From contig NZ_JAAKGP010000004.1 of assembly GCF_011043545.1 (NCBI RefSeq), positions 1 through 64,000 on the forward strand: a stretch of 64,000 bases of DNA. The letters are read 5' to 3'. The DNA is from Rhodobacter sp. SGA-6-6 (GTDB taxonomy: Bacteria > Pseudomonadota > Alphaproteobacteria > Rhodobacterales > Rhodobacteraceae). The first letter of the stretch is position 1, and each line of letters opens with the position of its first letter. Below are positions 33,382 through 42,114 of this stretch, piece after piece. The notes below the pieces were generated by a model. The model worked only from the letters and a program-made list of their open reading frames with translations, ran no database searches and had not been told where the DNA came from. The translations under genes and the position numbers were made by a program.

Positions 33382-34095
33382 CTACGGCGCCCCCGGGCCG
33401 TCGTCGCCTTCGCCTTCCCCGGCCTCGCCGTTCTCGCCGCGGTGCTTCAGCCGCTGCGCGGCCTTGGCCACCGCCTCCTTCAGCCGGCTGCGCCGCTCCT
33501 TCCGCTCGCTCGCCTTGGCGGCGCGGGCCTTCTGGTAGGCCTCGACCAGCGGGATGGTGATGTAATAGGCGATCACCGACAGCACGATGCCGGGGCCGAG
33601 CGCGCCGATGAAATAGGGCCAGTAGATCTCGTGCCAGAACCGGATCAGCCCGTCCCACCGCGCCACGTCGTGGGTGAAGATCGACTTGATGTTGAACCAC
33701 AGGTCGCTGCCCGCGATCTCGGTCGCGGTGCGGATGTAGTCCCAGCTGAGCGGCTTCTCGATCCCCAGGATCCAGTGGCCCAGGGTCATCGCCAGCACGG
33801 CGAAGAAGGGCGTCGTCACCGGATTGGTGTTGAAGGTCGCCAGCAGCGCCGCCAGCAGGTTGCCGCGGATCGCCCGGCTGGCGGCCCAGGCGGCGATGAA
33901 CTGCAGCCCCGGCAGCGGCAGGAAACCGATCAGCGACCCGGCGAAGACCCCGCGGGCGATGCGGTGCGGCTGGTCCGGCAGCCGGCGCATCCGGTAGATC
34001 ACATAGCGCGTGGCGCGCTTGAAGCCGGAACGGGGGTAGACCTGCTCGCGCAGCCAGGCGCCCCAGCCCATCGGATCCCTTCGCTTGAAGACCAA
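33382..34095 (-). CDS. DUF2062 domain-containing membrane protein
   Basis: A 237-residue inner-membrane protein with DUF2062: RIARGVFAGSLIGFLPLPGLQ near 45-65, NTNPVTTPFFAVLAMTLGHWI near 88-108, and a later hydrophobic segment near 165-185 (IGALGPGIVLSVIAYYITIPL). The last 40 residues are highly charged and Gly/Glu rich. Function unknown. The TTG at 34095 is supported by the conserved VFKRRD start and a GGAAGGA about ten bases upstream; an ATG at 34071 would drop eight conserved residues. It is downstream of rsh in the usual alphaproteobacterial order. Confidence 0.82.
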   Translation of the reverse strand: MVFKRRDPMGWGAWLREQVYPRSGFKRATRYVIYRMRRLPDQPHRIARGVFAGSLIGFLPLPGLQFIAAWAASRAIRGNLLAALLATFNTNPVTTPFFAVLAMTLGHWILGIEKPLSWDYIRTATEIAGSDLWFNIKSIFTHDVARWDGLIRFWHEIYWPYFIGALGPGIVLSVIAYYITIPLVEAYQKARAAKASERKERRSRLKEAVAKAAQRLKHRGENGEAGEGEGDDGPGAP

Positions 34096-34149
34096 ACCTA
34101 GCTTCCTTCCATTCCGGGCCAGCGCGGCCCGGCCTTCCCGCAGCCCCGG

Positions 34150-36267
34150 TCAGGGCTTGCGCGACAGATCCCGGTGGCGACTGATCTGGGCCACGTCCGT
34201 CTCGGCTTCAAGCGCGGTCATGACCTTGTGCAGATGTTCGACATCGCGCAGGTCCACGTCAACGATCAGCCGGTAAAAATCCGGTTTGCGGTCCGTGAAC
34301 CGCAGGTCCGAGATATTGGCCTTCTGCTCTCCGATCAACGTGCAAATCCGCCCCAGCACGCCGGCGTCGTTCGAGATGGTCAGGTCGAAGGACACCGTAT
34401 GCACCGCGGGATGGCGGCCGGTCTTCCAGTGCAGGTCGACCCAGCGGCCGGTCTGGCTTTCGAACTCCTCCAGCGCCGGGCAGTCGATGGCATGGGCCAC
34501 CACGCCCTTGCCGCGATAGGTGATGCCGACGATCCGCTCGCCCGGCAGCGGCTGGCAGCAGGGCGCGCGGATCAGCGACTGGTCGGCGGCCAGGCCGAGG
34601 ACCGGGCGCTTGCCGTCCACCTCCTCGGCCTGGGCCATCGACAGTTCGGGGTAGAGCAGCTCCACCACCTTGCGCGCGGCGATCTCGGCGCTGCCGAGGC
34701 GGGCCAGCAGGTCCTCCTCGCCGGCAAGCCCCATCATCTTGGCCGCGGTGCGCAGCGCCTTGTCGGTGGCCTTCTTGCCGACATGGTCGAAGGCGGCGCG
34801 GGCCAGTTCGTGCCCCAGCCGGACGAAGCGGCCGCGGTCCTCGGCCCGCAGGCTGCGGCGGATCGCCGCCTTGGCGCGGCCGGTGGCGACGATGTCGATC
34901 CAGCTGGGCTGCGGGCGCTGGCCCTCGGCGGTGATGATCTCGACCGACTGGCCGTTCTTCAGCCGGGTCCACAAGGGCACCCGGATGCCGTCCACCTTGG
35001 CGGAAACGGTGGAATTTCCGATCCGCGTATGGATGGCATAGGCGAAATCCAGCGGCGTCGCCCCGCGCGGCAGCTGGATCACGTCCCCCTTCGGCGAGAA
35101 GCAGAAGACCTGGTCGGAATACATCTCCAGCTTGACGTTTTCCAGGAATTCGTCGTGATCCTCCTCGTCCAGCCTTTCGGTCAGGCTGGCGATCCACTTG
35201 GCCGGATCGACCGCGAAGGGATTCTGCGCCCGCACGCCCTCGCGATAGGACCAATGCGCGGCGACCCCGGCTTCGGCCACCTCGTGCATCTCGCGGGTGC
35301 GGATCTGCACCTCCACCCGCTTGCCGTCGCGTCCCGAGACGGTGGTGTGGATCGAACGGTAGCCGTTCGACTTCGGCTGGCTGATGTAGTCCTTGAACCG
35401 CCCCGGCACCGCCCGCCAGCGCTGGTGGATCACGCCGAGGATGCGGTAGCAGTCCTGCACCGAGCCGCAGATGACCCGGAACCCGTAGATGTCGGACAGG
35501 CGCGAGAAGGCCAGGTCCTTTTCCTGCATCTTGCGCCAGATCGAATAGGGCTTCTTGGCGCGGCCGTAGACATCGGCCTCGATCCCGGCCTTCTCCAGCT
35601 CGTGCCTGATGTCGCCGGTGATCTTGTGGACCACATCGCCCGATTCCTTCTGCAGCACCAGGTAGCGGCGGAGGATCGAGTTGCGGGCCTCGGGGTTCAG
35701 CACCTTGAAGGCGAGGTCTTCCAACTCCTCGCGCATCCACTGCATCCCCATCCGGCCGGCGAGGGGGGCGAAGATCTCCATCGTCTCGCGGGCCTTCTGG
35801 GCCTGCTTCTCCGGCTTCATCGACCGGATGGTGCGCATGTTGTGCAGCCGGTCGCCCAGCTTGACCAGAATCACCCGCAAGTCCTTGGACATCGCCATGA
35901 ACAGCTTGCGGAAGTTCTCGGCCTGCTGGCTGCCGGCGTTGGACAGTTGCAGGTTGGTCAGCTTGGTCACGCCGTCGACCAGCTCGGCCACGTCCTCGCC
36001 GAACAGCTCGGCGATCTCGCCGTAGGTGGAGCGGGTGTCCTCGATGGTGTCGTGCAGAAGAGCGGTGACGATGGTGGCGTCGTCCAGCCGCTGCTCGGTC
36101 AGGATGGCGGCGACGGCGACGGGATGGCTGAAATAGGGCTCGCCCGACTTGCGGAACTGGCCCTCGTGCATCTTCAGCCCGTAGGCATAGGCCTTGCGGA
36201 TCAGCTCGGCATTGCAGCGCGGGTTGTAGTTGCGGACCAGGGCGATGAGGTCTTCGACGTCGATCAT
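34150..36267 (-). CDS. rsh: Bifunctional (p)ppGpp synthetase/hydrolase (RelA/SpoT homologue)
   Basis: A 705-residue long RSH enzyme, the single stringent-response protein of most alphaproteobacteria. The hydrolase HD domain has HDTIEDT at 72-78; the synthetase domain follows (about 230-350) with SDIYGFRVI and KSNGYRSIHT; TGS (about 380-445), the helical region and a C-terminal ACT domain (about 630-700) complete it. Both catalytic halves look intact. The ATG at 36267 (MIDVEDLIALVRNYNP) matches homologues; a GTG two codons upstream is less likely. rpoZ precedes it by 42 bases, the pairing found across proteobacteria. Confidence 0.96.
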   Translation of the reverse strand: MIDVEDLIALVRNYNPRCNAELIRKAYAYGLKMHEGQFRKSGEPYFSHPVAVAAILTEQRLDDATIVTALLHDTIEDTRSTYGEIAELFGEDVAELVDGVTKLTNLQLSNAGSQQAENFRKLFMAMSKDLRVILVKLGDRLHNMRTIRSMKPEKQAQKARETMEIFAPLAGRMGMQWMREELEDLAFKVLNPEARNSILRRYLVLQKESGDVVHKITGDIRHELEKAGIEADVYGRAKKPYSIWRKMQEKDLAFSRLSDIYGFRVICGSVQDCYRILGVIHQRWRAVPGRFKDYISQPKSNGYRSIHTTVSGRDGKRVEVQIRTREMHEVAEAGVAAHWSYREGVRAQNPFAVDPAKWIASLTERLDEEDHDEFLENVKLEMYSDQVFCFSPKGDVIQLPRGATPLDFAYAIHTRIGNSTVSAKVDGIRVPLWTRLKNGQSVEIITAEGQRPQPSWIDIVATGRAKAAIRRSLRAEDRGRFVRLGHELARAAFDHVGKKATDKALRTAAKMMGLAGEEDLLARLGSAEIAARKVVELLYPELSMAQAEEVDGKRPVLGLAADQSLIRAPCCQPLPGERIVGITYRGKGVVAHAIDCPALEEFESQTGRWVDLHWKTGRHPAVHTVSFDLTISNDAGVLGRICTLIGEQKANISDLRFTDRKPDFYRLIVDVDLRDVEHLHKVMTALEAETDVAQISRHRDLSRKP

Positions 36268-36309
36268 CGCCACCCTGCCCGCGGGGCGTCAGCCCCGCCA
36301 GTCCTTGCC

Positions 36310-36663
36310 TTAATGCTCGCCCTGGGCTTCCATCAGCGCGCGGAGGAGCTTCTCCTCGGACATGTCGTCCACCACCGGGCGGTCGATCTCGCCGGTCATC
36401 AGAAGGGCCATCTGGTCCTCTTCCGGCTCGTCCACCTCGATCTGGGTCTGGTGCGATTCGATCATCCGCTCGCGCAGGACATCGGCCGACTGGGTCTCGT
36501 CGGCGATCTCGCGCAGGGCGACGACGGGGTTCTTGTCGTTGTCGCGGTCGATGGTGATCGGCGAGCCCGAGGCGATCTCGCGCGCACGATGGGCCGAAAG
36601 CAGAACCAGCTCGAAGCGGTTCGGAACCTTGTCAACGCAATCTTCGACCGTCACGCGGGCCAT
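36310..36663 (-). CDS. rpoZ: RNA polymerase subunit omega
   Basis: A 117-residue omega subunit, which assists assembly and stability of RNA polymerase and forms part of the ppGpp binding site in E. coli. It begins with the diagnostic [20 protein letters not shown], then [13 protein letters not shown] and [12 protein letters not shown]. The acidic C-terminal extension ([13 protein letters not shown] onward) is normal for alphaproteobacteria. It lies directly upstream of rsh and downstream of a good promoter (36697-36725). Confidence 0.96.
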   Translation of the reverse strand: MARVTVEDCVDKVPNRFELVLLSAHRAREIASGSPITIDRDNDKNPVVALREIADETQSADVLRERMIESHQTQIEVDEPEEDQMALLMTGEIDRPVVDDMSEEKLLRALMEAQGEH

Positions 36664-36696
36664 GGGTCACCTCTGTCGCCTGGGCGGGGAGTGGCC

Positions 36697-36725
36697 TATC
36701 TATGCCGGAAGATGCCGCTTGACAA
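36697..36725 (-). promoter_or_regulatory. rpoZ-rsh promoter
   Basis: On the minus strand TTGTCA (36725-36720) and TAGATA (36702-36697) are separated by exactly 17 bases, a good housekeeping-sigma promoter. Transcription would start near 36690, giving a leader of about 25-30 bases before the rpoZ ATG at 36663. Confidence 0.6.
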
Positions 36726-36777
36726 GCGAAGATCGCACAAAATGCCGTGTGCCGGCGGGGGATCCTCCCGCGCCTCC

Positions 36778-36818
36778 GGCTCGTCGTCGCGAGGAGCGGC
36801 GAAGCCAGGCGACGAGCC
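36778..36818 (-). terminator. Hairpin after folK
   Basis: Nine-base perfect arms GGCTCGTCG (36778-36786) and CGACGAGCC (36810-36818) with further partial pairing inside lie six bases beyond the folK stop on the minus strand. No T-run follows, so if it terminates folk transcription it is of the atypical GC-rich kind. The rpoZ promoter just downstream fits a transcript boundary here. Confidence 0.4.
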
Positions 36819-36823
36819 GCCCG

Positions 36824-37393
36824 TCAGAAAGGCACCACCTCGTCCCGCGCCGTCTGCGGCAGGGCCTCCAGCATCTGCCGCACCGTCAGCCCCAGCCGCG
36901 GATGCCGCCAGTCCGGCGCGACCTCGGCCAGCGGCACCAGCACGAAGGCGCGGTCCTGCAGCCGCGGATGCGGCAGGATCAGCCGGTCCGGCGCCTGCCG
37001 CGCCTGCTCCGCAGCCGGCAGGTTGCGCCACCTGTCCTGCGTCTCCGCATCCGGCCGCACCGAATCGCCTATCGCCAGCAGGTCGATGTCCAGCGTCCGC
37101 CCGCCCCAGCGTTCCAGCCGCTCGCGGCCGAAGCGCGCCTCCACCCGGTGCAGCGCGGCAAGGGTTTCCGTCGGGTTCGCCAGCACCGGCCCGGTCACCG
37201 CCGCCGCCGCATTGGCGTAATCCGGCCCGGCGCCGGCGGGAAAGCAGGGCGTCCGCCAGATCCGGCTAAGCCTGCCGATATGCAGCCCTTCCTCCGCCAG
37301 CGCCTCAGCCGCCGCCGCCAGGGTCTCCCGCGGGCTGCGGCCGGCGAACGGCAGGTTCGCGCCGAAGGCGAGCAGGGCCTCTACAGACATCAT
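36824..37393 (-). CDS. folK: 2-amino-4-hydroxy-6-hydroxymethyldihydropteridine diphosphokinase
   Basis: HPPK of 189 residues, transferring pyrophosphate from ATP to the pterin precursor of folate. It shows the N-terminal LAFGANLPF, the SRIWRTPCFPAGAGPDYANAA substrate segment, RWGGRTLDIDLLAIGD with the catalytic Asp pair near 105, and LILPHPRLQDRAFVLVPL near 140. I choose ATG 37393 (MMSVEALL); ATG 37390 is equivalent, and an upstream TTG at 37402 is less likely. folP is not adjacent. It is divergent from the NYN-domain gene. Confidence 0.93.
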   Translation of the reverse strand: MMSVEALLAFGANLPFAGRSPRETLAAAAEALAEEGLHIGRLSRIWRTPCFPAGAGPDYANAAAAVTGPVLANPTETLAALHRVEARFGRERLERWGGRTLDIDLLAIGDSVRPDAETQDRWRNLPAAEQARQAPDRLILPHPRLQDRAFVLVPLAEVAPDWRHPRLGLTVRQMLEALPQTARDEVVPF

Positions 37394-37547
37394 GTCGCGC
37401 AAGCTTGACCTGTTCTATTGTTGACTTGCCGTGCCGCCGTGCCGACGCTATCCACGGCAGGTTCCCCGATGGATTTCACTAGTCCACATTGACCACTCGC
37501 GGAAGTCCGTTTGGCGGAGCATTGTATTTGTCGAGGGGAAAGTACCA

Positions 37548-38120
37548 ATGTTCTACAAGGACGAACGGCTCGCGCTGTTCATCGACGGGTCGAATCTCTA
37601 CGCCGCCGCAAAGGCGCTTGGCTTCGACATCGACTACAAGCTTCTGCGGATGGAATTCATGCGCCGGGGCAAGCTGTTGCGCGCCTTCTACTATACCGCG
37701 CTGCTGGAGAACGAGGAGTATTCGCCGATCCGCCCGCTGGTGGACTGGCTGCATTACAACGGCTTCACCATGCGCACCAAGCCGGCCAAGGAATACACCG
37801 ACAGCCAGGGCCGCCGGAAGGTGAAGGGCAACATGGACATCGAGCTGACGGTCGATGCCATGGAGCTGGCGCCCCGGGTGGACCATGTGGTCCTGTTCTC
37901 CGGCGACGGCGACTTCCGGCCGCTGGTGGAAAGCCTGCAACGGCAGGGGGTGCGGGTCTCGGTGGTCTCGACCATCCGCAGCCAGCCGCCGATGATCGCC
38001 GACGAGCTGCGCCGCCAGGCCGACAACTTCATCGAGCTGGACGAGCTGCGCGACGTGATCGGCCGCCCGCCGCGCGAGCCGCGGCCCGCGACGGAAGAGG
38101 CCGCGGTCGGCGCCAAGTGA
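37548..38120 (+). CDS. NYN domain-containing protein (LabA/DUF88 family)
   Basis: A 190-residue protein of the PIN-like NYN fold. The acidic residues expected for metal-dependent ribonucleases of this type are visible: LFIDGSNLY near residue 11, KGNMDIELTVDAM near 96 and VLFSGDGDFRPLV near 118. The family includes cyanobacterial LabA; bacterial members are thought to act on RNA, but the substrate is not known. GAGGGGAAAG (37533-37542) is a strong SD before the ATG at 37548. The 154 bases shared with divergent folK contain several TTGAC motifs but no clear promoter pair. Confidence 0.88.
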   Translation: MFYKDERLALFIDGSNLYAAAKALGFDIDYKLLRMEFMRRGKLLRAFYYTALLENEEYSPIRPLVDWLHYNGFTMRTKPAKEYTDSQGRRKVKGNMDIELTVDAMELAPRVDHVVLFSGDGDFRPLVESLQRQGVRVSVVSTIRSQPPMIADELRRQADNFIELDELRDVIGRPPREPRPATEEAAVGAK

Positions 38121-38172
38121 TCTGGCCGCGGGCGGTTTCCGCCCCCGGCCGGGCCGCACCTCCTGGGGAGAG

Positions 38173-38619
38173 GTGGCGGCCGTCCCGGGCGCCGGCGTGA
38201 CCGGCCTCGCCGGGCTGTTCCTGGCGGCCTTCCTTGCCGCCACGCCCGTTCCCGTTCCATCGGAACCCGTGTTCCTTGGCCTTATGGCCACGGGCCGGGC
38301 ACTGCTGCCGCTGGTGCTGGTGGCCTCGGTGGGCAACATCCTCGGCTCCTGCGTGACCTATGTCATCGGGCGGGCGGCGGAGCGCCTGAAGCACCGGCGC
38401 TGGTTTCCGCTGCCGCCCGCCGCGCTGGAGCGTGCGCAGCGCTGGTGGGCCCGCTGGGGCCTGTGGTCGCTGCTTCTGTCCTGGGCGCCCGGCGGCGACG
38501 CGCTGGTGGCGCTGGCCGGGCTGATGCGGGTGCCGCTCTGGCGCTTCCTGCTGCTGGTGGCGCTGGCGAAGACCGGCCGCTACGCCGTGCTGGCGCTGGC
38601 GGGGGCGGCGGTGATCTGA
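38173..38619 (+). CDS. YqaA family (SNARE-associated/DedA-like) membrane protein
   Basis: A 148-residue membrane protein with four hydrophobic segments resembling the short YqaA subgroup of the DedA/VTT superfamily: LFLAAFLAATPVPVPSEPVF near 17-36, VLVASVGNILGSCVTYVIG near 52-70, and a glycine-containing LLSWAPGGDALVALAGLMR near 99-117. DedA-type proteins support membrane homeostasis and lipid-carrier transport; the YqaA role is unknown. The start is a GTG at 38173; GGGGAGAGGT immediately upstream is a plausible SD. R1 copy C begins 39 bases after the stop. Confidence 0.75.
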   Translation: MAAVPGAGVTGLAGLFLAAFLAATPVPVPSEPVFLGLMATGRALLPLVLVASVGNILGSCVTYVIGRAAERLKHRRWFPLPPAALERAQRWWARWGLWSLLLSWAPGGDALVALAGLMRVPLWRFLLLVALAKTGRYAVLALAGAAVI

Positions 38620-38976
38620 GGCACCGCCTCGGCACTGAAGGACGATCTCCGGTCCGGCCGGGCGGGATCAGGCGAGGCACTGCCTCGCCCCGCCCGTGCG
38701 CGACCTATCACCCGGAGACGGAGGCAGCACGAGACCCGGAGAGGCCAGCGCCCGACCCGGCGGGCGAGAAGCGCCCGCCGAGGGCGGGGCGGGCGCTGGC
38801 CGGGCCTTTGGGGCCCGGCCGGACAGGGGGCACCGTTGCGCTGTGGCGAAGGCGATGGCCTTCGCCAAGGACACCGAACGGGCAGCACGGCAACCGGCCC
38901 GCGCCGATCTCGGCCGCCGCACTGGACGCCGCCGCGCTTTGCCCCTACCTCTGGCACCAGCCCCGAAGGACCCTCC
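38620..38976 (+). repeat. 357-base gap holding R1 four-hairpin repeat, copy C (38659-38868)
   Basis: Between the YqaA-like gene and ispH. Hairpin 1: CGGGCGGG ... CCGCCCG enclosing GGCGAGGCA-C-TGCCTCGCC (38659-38696). Hairpin 2: GGCCAGCGCCCG (38743-38754) / CGGGCGCTGGCC (38790-38801). Hairpin 3: GGCCGGGCC / GGCCCGGCC (38798-38806 / 38812-38820), perfect here where copy A has a G-T pair. Hairpin 4: TGGCGAAGGC / GCCTTCGCCA (38844-38853 / 38858-38867). Orientation matches copies A and B. Of the remaining sequence, AAGGA at 38966-38970 is the ispH SD; I see no clear promoter. Confidence 0.85.
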
Positions 38977-39930
38977 ATGCCCAGCCGCCCGCCCCTCACC
39001 CTCTACCTCGCCGCCCCGCGCGGCTTCTGCGCGGGCGTGGACCGGGCGATCAAGATCGTCGAGATGGCGATCGAGAAATGGGGCGCCCCGGTCTATGTCC
39101 GGCACGAGATCGTCCACAACCGCTTCGTGGTCGAGGGCCTGCGCGCCAAGGGCGCCGTCTTCGTCGAGGAGCTGGCGGAATGCCCCGACGACCGGCCCGT
39201 GGTCTTTTCCGCCCATGGCGTGCCGAAGTCCGTCCCGGCCGAGGCCGCCAATCGCCGGATGATCGCGGTGGACGCCACCTGCCCGCTGGTCACCAAGGTC
39301 CACAACGAGGCCGCCCGCCACCATGAGGCCGGCACCCAGCTGATCTACATCGGCCACGAGGGTCACCCCGAGACCATCGGCACCATGGGCCAGCTGCCGC
39401 CGGGCGAGGTGCTGCTGGTCGAGACGGTGGAGGATGTCGCCCGCCTGCAGGTCCGCGACCCCGAGCGGCTGGCGCTGATCACCCAGACCACTCTCTCGGT
39501 GGACGACACCGCCGCGGTGGCCGCCGCGCTGAAGGCGCGCTTCCCGGCGATCCGGGTGCCCGCGCATGACGACATCTGCTACGCCACCACCAACCGGCAG
39601 GCGGCGGTGAAGGCGATGGCGCCGAAGATCGCCGCGCTTCTGGTGATCGGGGCGCCGAACAGCTCCAACTCCCGGCGGCTGGTCGAGGTGGGACGTGCGG
39701 CGGGTTGCGCCTATTCCATGCTGGTCCAGCGCGCCACCGACATCGACTGGCGCGCGCTGGAGGGCGCCCGCGCCATCGGCATCACCGCCGGCGCCTCTGC
39801 CCCCGAGGTGCTGGTGAACGAGGTGATCGACGCCTTCCGCGCCCGCTACGACGTCACGCTGGAACGGGTGGAGACCGCGGTCGAGGACATCGAGTTCAAG
39901 GTTCCCCGCATCCTGCGGGAGCCCGCCTGA
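38977..39930 (+). CDS. ispH: 4-hydroxy-3-methylbut-2-enyl diphosphate reductase
   Basis: A 317-residue [4Fe-4S] enzyme, last step of the MEP isoprenoid pathway, giving IPP and DMAPP. The three cluster cysteines are in [14 protein letters not shown] (Cys18), [11 protein letters not shown] (near 102) and [13 protein letters not shown] (near 203). [10 protein letters not shown] and the [11 protein letters not shown] block near 228 are also typical, and TAGASAPE lies near 270. The ATG at 38977 is seven bases after AAGGA. Its stop overlaps the start of the next gene (TGATG). Confidence 0.95.
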   Translation: MPSRPPLTLYLAAPRGFCAGVDRAIKIVEMAIEKWGAPVYVRHEIVHNRFVVEGLRAKGAVFVEELAECPDDRPVVFSAHGVPKSVPAEAANRRMIAVDATCPLVTKVHNEAARHHEAGTQLIYIGHEGHPETIGTMGQLPPGEVLLVETVEDVARLQVRDPERLALITQTTLSVDDTAAVAAALKARFPAIRVPAHDDICYATTNRQAAVKAMAPKIAALLVIGAPNSSNSRRLVEVGRAAGCAYSMLVQRATDIDWRALEGARAIGITAGASAPEVLVNEVIDAFRARYDVTLERVETAVEDIEFKVPRILREPA

Positions 39931-40400
39931 TGCGCCGGCTGGTCCTGGCCCTGGCCCTTTCCGCCGCGCCTTTGCCCGCGCTGGCGCAGGAGATGCTGGC
40001 GGAATATCGGGCCCATTCCGGCAGCCTGCCGCCGCAATACGCCTGGAGCGTGACGGCGACCATCGCCGCCGACGGCGCGGTCGCGCTGACGCATTGCACG
40101 GGCTACGAGACCGAAGGCCCGGCCTGCACGACGCGCCGCGGCAAGGCCGCCGCAGCCGGGCTGCAGGCGATCCGCGAGGCCGCCGTCGCCAGCGGGTTGA
40201 TCGAGACACCTGCCCCCGAGAGCGACGAGATCATGGTCGGCGGCGGCTCGGTCCGGGGCCGGGTCCGGATCGACGGCGCGGGAATCGCCCTGCCCGCGCA
40301 GCCCGCCCCCGAGGATGCCGCCCGCGTCGCCGTGGTCCTGTCCGCCATCCGCAGCGCCATCCCCGCCGGGCTGGCCGCGGGCTTCCTCGAAGGCGACTGA
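39930..40400 (+). CDS. Predicted secreted protein of unknown function
   Basis: A 156-residue protein with a clear signal peptide (hydrophobic residues 4-18, cleavage after ALAQ at about 19). The mature part has two cysteines, in LTHCTGYETEGPACTTRRG, that could form a periplasmic disulfide, and a glycine-rich GGGSVRGRVRIDG strand. I recognise no family. The start is fixed by the TGATG overlap with ispH and by the signal peptide; the frame extends upstream inside ispH without meaning. Confidence 0.75.
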   Translation: MRRLVLALALSAAPLPALAQEMLAEYRAHSGSLPPQYAWSVTATIAADGAVALTHCTGYETEGPACTTRRGKAAAAGLQAIREAAVASGLIETPAPESDEIMVGGGSVRGRVRIDGAGIALPAQPAPEDAARVAVVLSAIRSAIPAGLAAGFLEGD

Positions 40401-40469
40401 CCGCCCTTCCCGGGCTTGCGCCCCGCCCCGGCCCGGCCTATCCCCGGGGCCCAAGCCGCAAGGACGCCC

Positions 40470-40934
40470 ATGCCCGACCTCTTCGCCTATACCGACGGAG
40501 CCTGCTCCGGCAATCCCGGCCCCGGCGGCTGGGGCGTGCTGCTGATCGCCCGCGAGGGCGCGCAGGTGATCAAGGAGCGGGAACTCAGCGGCGGCGAGGC
40601 GGAGACCACCAACAACCGCATGGAGCTGATGGCGGCGATCTCGGCGCTGGAGGGGCTGACCCGGCCCTCCATCATCACCATCGTCACCGACAGCGCCTAT
40701 GTGAAGAACGGCGTCACCGAATGGATCCACGGCTGGAAGCGCAAGGGCTGGCGCACCGCCGGCGGGCCGCCGGTGAAGAACGCCGATCTCTGGCAGCGGC
40801 TGGACGCGGCGCAGGCCCGGCATCAGGTGACCTGGCGCTGGATCAAGGGCCACGCCGGCCATGCCGAGAACGAACGCGCCGACGCGCTGGCCCGGGCCGG
40901 GATGGCGCCCTACAAGAAGGCCCCCGCGCCGTGA
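40470..40934 (+). CDS. rnhA: Ribonuclease HI
   Basis: A 154-residue RNase HI that cleaves RNA in RNA-DNA hybrids. Catalytic residues are recognisable: Asp9 in [16 protein letters not shown], Glu in [10 protein letters not shown] near 52, Asp in [11 protein letters not shown] near 74 and the His/Asp of [16 protein letters not shown] near 125-138. The handle region [15 protein letters not shown] is intact. ATG 40470 is preceded by AAGGA. It overlaps the next gene by four bases as GTGA. Confidence 0.96.
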   Translation: MPDLFAYTDGACSGNPGPGGWGVLLIAREGAQVIKERELSGGEAETTNNRMELMAAISALEGLTRPSIITIVTDSAYVKNGVTEWIHGWKRKGWRTAGGPPVKNADLWQRLDAAQARHQVTWRWIKGHAGHAENERADALARAGMAPYKKAPAP

Positions 40935-41581
40935 CGCCCGCGACCCTGCTGCAGATGCTGGACTACGCCTCGGTCGCCGTCTTCGCGGTGACGGGAGCGC
41001 TGGCGGCCTCGCGCAGCCAGCTGGACATCGTCGGCTTCATCTTCATCGCCTGCCTGACCGCGACCGGCGGCGGCACCACCCGCGACGTGATCCTGGACCG
41101 CACCGTGTTCTGGGTCGCCGACCCGGTGATCCTGGCGGTGGCCACGGCAGCCGCGGTGGCGGTCTTCCTGGCCGCGCATCTGCTGGAAAGCCGCTACCGC
41201 GCGCTTCTGTGGATCGACGCCTTCGCGCTGGCCGTCGCCGTGCCCGCCGGCGTCGCCGCCGCCACCGGAACCGGGCAGGCCTGGCCGATCGTGCTGGTGA
41301 TGGGCACGATCACCGGCTGCCTAGGCGGTCTCCTGCGCGACGTGGTCTGCAACGAGGTGCCGCTGGTGCTGAAACAGGGCGAGCTTTACGTCACCTGCGC
41401 CTTCGCCGGCGCCCTTGCCGCCGTGCTGGCCGCCCGCGCCGGGCTAGGGCCGCTGCCGGTGCTGGCGCTCTGCGCCGCGGTGACGCTGACGCTGCGGGCC
41501 GGAAGCCTGGCCTTCGGCTGGCGGCTGCCGGTCTACCGCGCCCGCCCGCCCCGCCCGGAAAGCCCCAAGCGCGGGCCTTGA
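40931..41581 (+). CDS. Trimeric intracellular cation channel family protein (YadS/UPF0126)
   Basis: A 216-residue inner-membrane protein with seven hydrophobic segments, built from two repeats of the UPF0126 (TRIC-like) unit. The paired motifs are [20 protein letters not shown] with [13 protein letters not shown] near 44, and [20 protein letters not shown] near 133. Prokaryotic TRIC proteins conduct monovalent cations. The start is GTG at 40931, overlapping the rnhA TGA. The proline- and arginine-rich C-terminal tail is probably cytoplasmic. Confidence 0.88.
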   Translation: MTPATLLQMLDYASVAVFAVTGALAASRSQLDIVGFIFIACLTATGGGTTRDVILDRTVFWVADPVILAVATAAAVAVFLAAHLLESRYRALLWIDAFALAVAVPAGVAAATGTGQAWPIVLVMGTITGCLGGLLRDVVCNEVPLVLKQGELYVTCAFAGALAAVLAARAGLGPLPVLALCAAVTLTLRAGSLAFGWRLPVYRARPPRPESPKRGP

Positions 41582-41612
41582 GGCGGGCCGGGCGCCCGGC
41601 TACAGTCGCCGC

Positions 41613-42110
41613 ATGGCCCGCCCGAGAACCCTTCCCGACAGCGCCGTCCTTGGCTCCGTGCGGCAGTTGCTGGCGGCGGGCGGCGACAAGGCCGTCAGCT
41701 TCGGCACCGTCGGCCGGGCCACCGGGCTTGCCCCCTCCACGCTCGCGCAGCGCTACGGCAGCGTCGCGGCCATGCGCGCGGCGGCGATGCAGGACGGCTG
41801 GCAGGTCCTGTCCGAGGCCACTGCCGCCACCATCGACGCTGCCGCCGGCAAGGGGCCGCAGGGCCTGTTGAAGGCGCTGGATGCGGTGGCGGGCGAGGCG
41901 GGGCTGCTGCTGGCCGGCTCCACCGGCGAGGCCGCCCGTGCGCGTGCCGCCGACTGGCGGCGGATGGTGGAGACGGCGCTGGCCCTGCGGCGCGGCAGCG
42001 GCGAGAAGGCGCGCGAGGGGGCGGCGATCCTTTTCGCCGCCTGGCAGGGGCAGGCGCTGTGGGGCGGCGACGGTTTCCGGCTGAAGGATGCGGCGAAACG
42101 GCTGGGCTAG
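41613..42110 (+). CDS. TetR-like transcriptional regulator
   Basis: A 165-residue protein whose first 60 residues fit a TetR-type helix-turn-helix (AVSFGTVGRATGLAPSTLAQ followed by RYGSVAAMRAAAM), with a short helical remainder. At 165 residues it is shorter than most TetR proteins (about 190-220), and the HTH is divergent, so the assignment is moderate. No divergent target is next to it; it follows the channel gene by 31 bases in the same direction. Confidence 0.65.
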   Translation: MARPRTLPDSAVLGSVRQLLAAGGDKAVSFGTVGRATGLAPSTLAQRYGSVAAMRAAAMQDGWQVLSEATAATIDAAAGKGPQGLLKALDAVAGEAGLLLAGSTGEAARARAADWRRMVETALALRRGSGEKAREGAAILFAAWQGQALWGGDGFRLKDAAKRLG

Positions 42111-42114
42111 GCGG

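Noticed and set aside
34174-37269. Open frame of over 1000 codons on the plus strand opposite rsh, rpoZ and folK
   Set aside because: It is antisense to three genes with clear family matches, is composed of His/Arg/Gln/Gly-rich sequence without domains, and is explained by the GC-rich third positions of the real genes.
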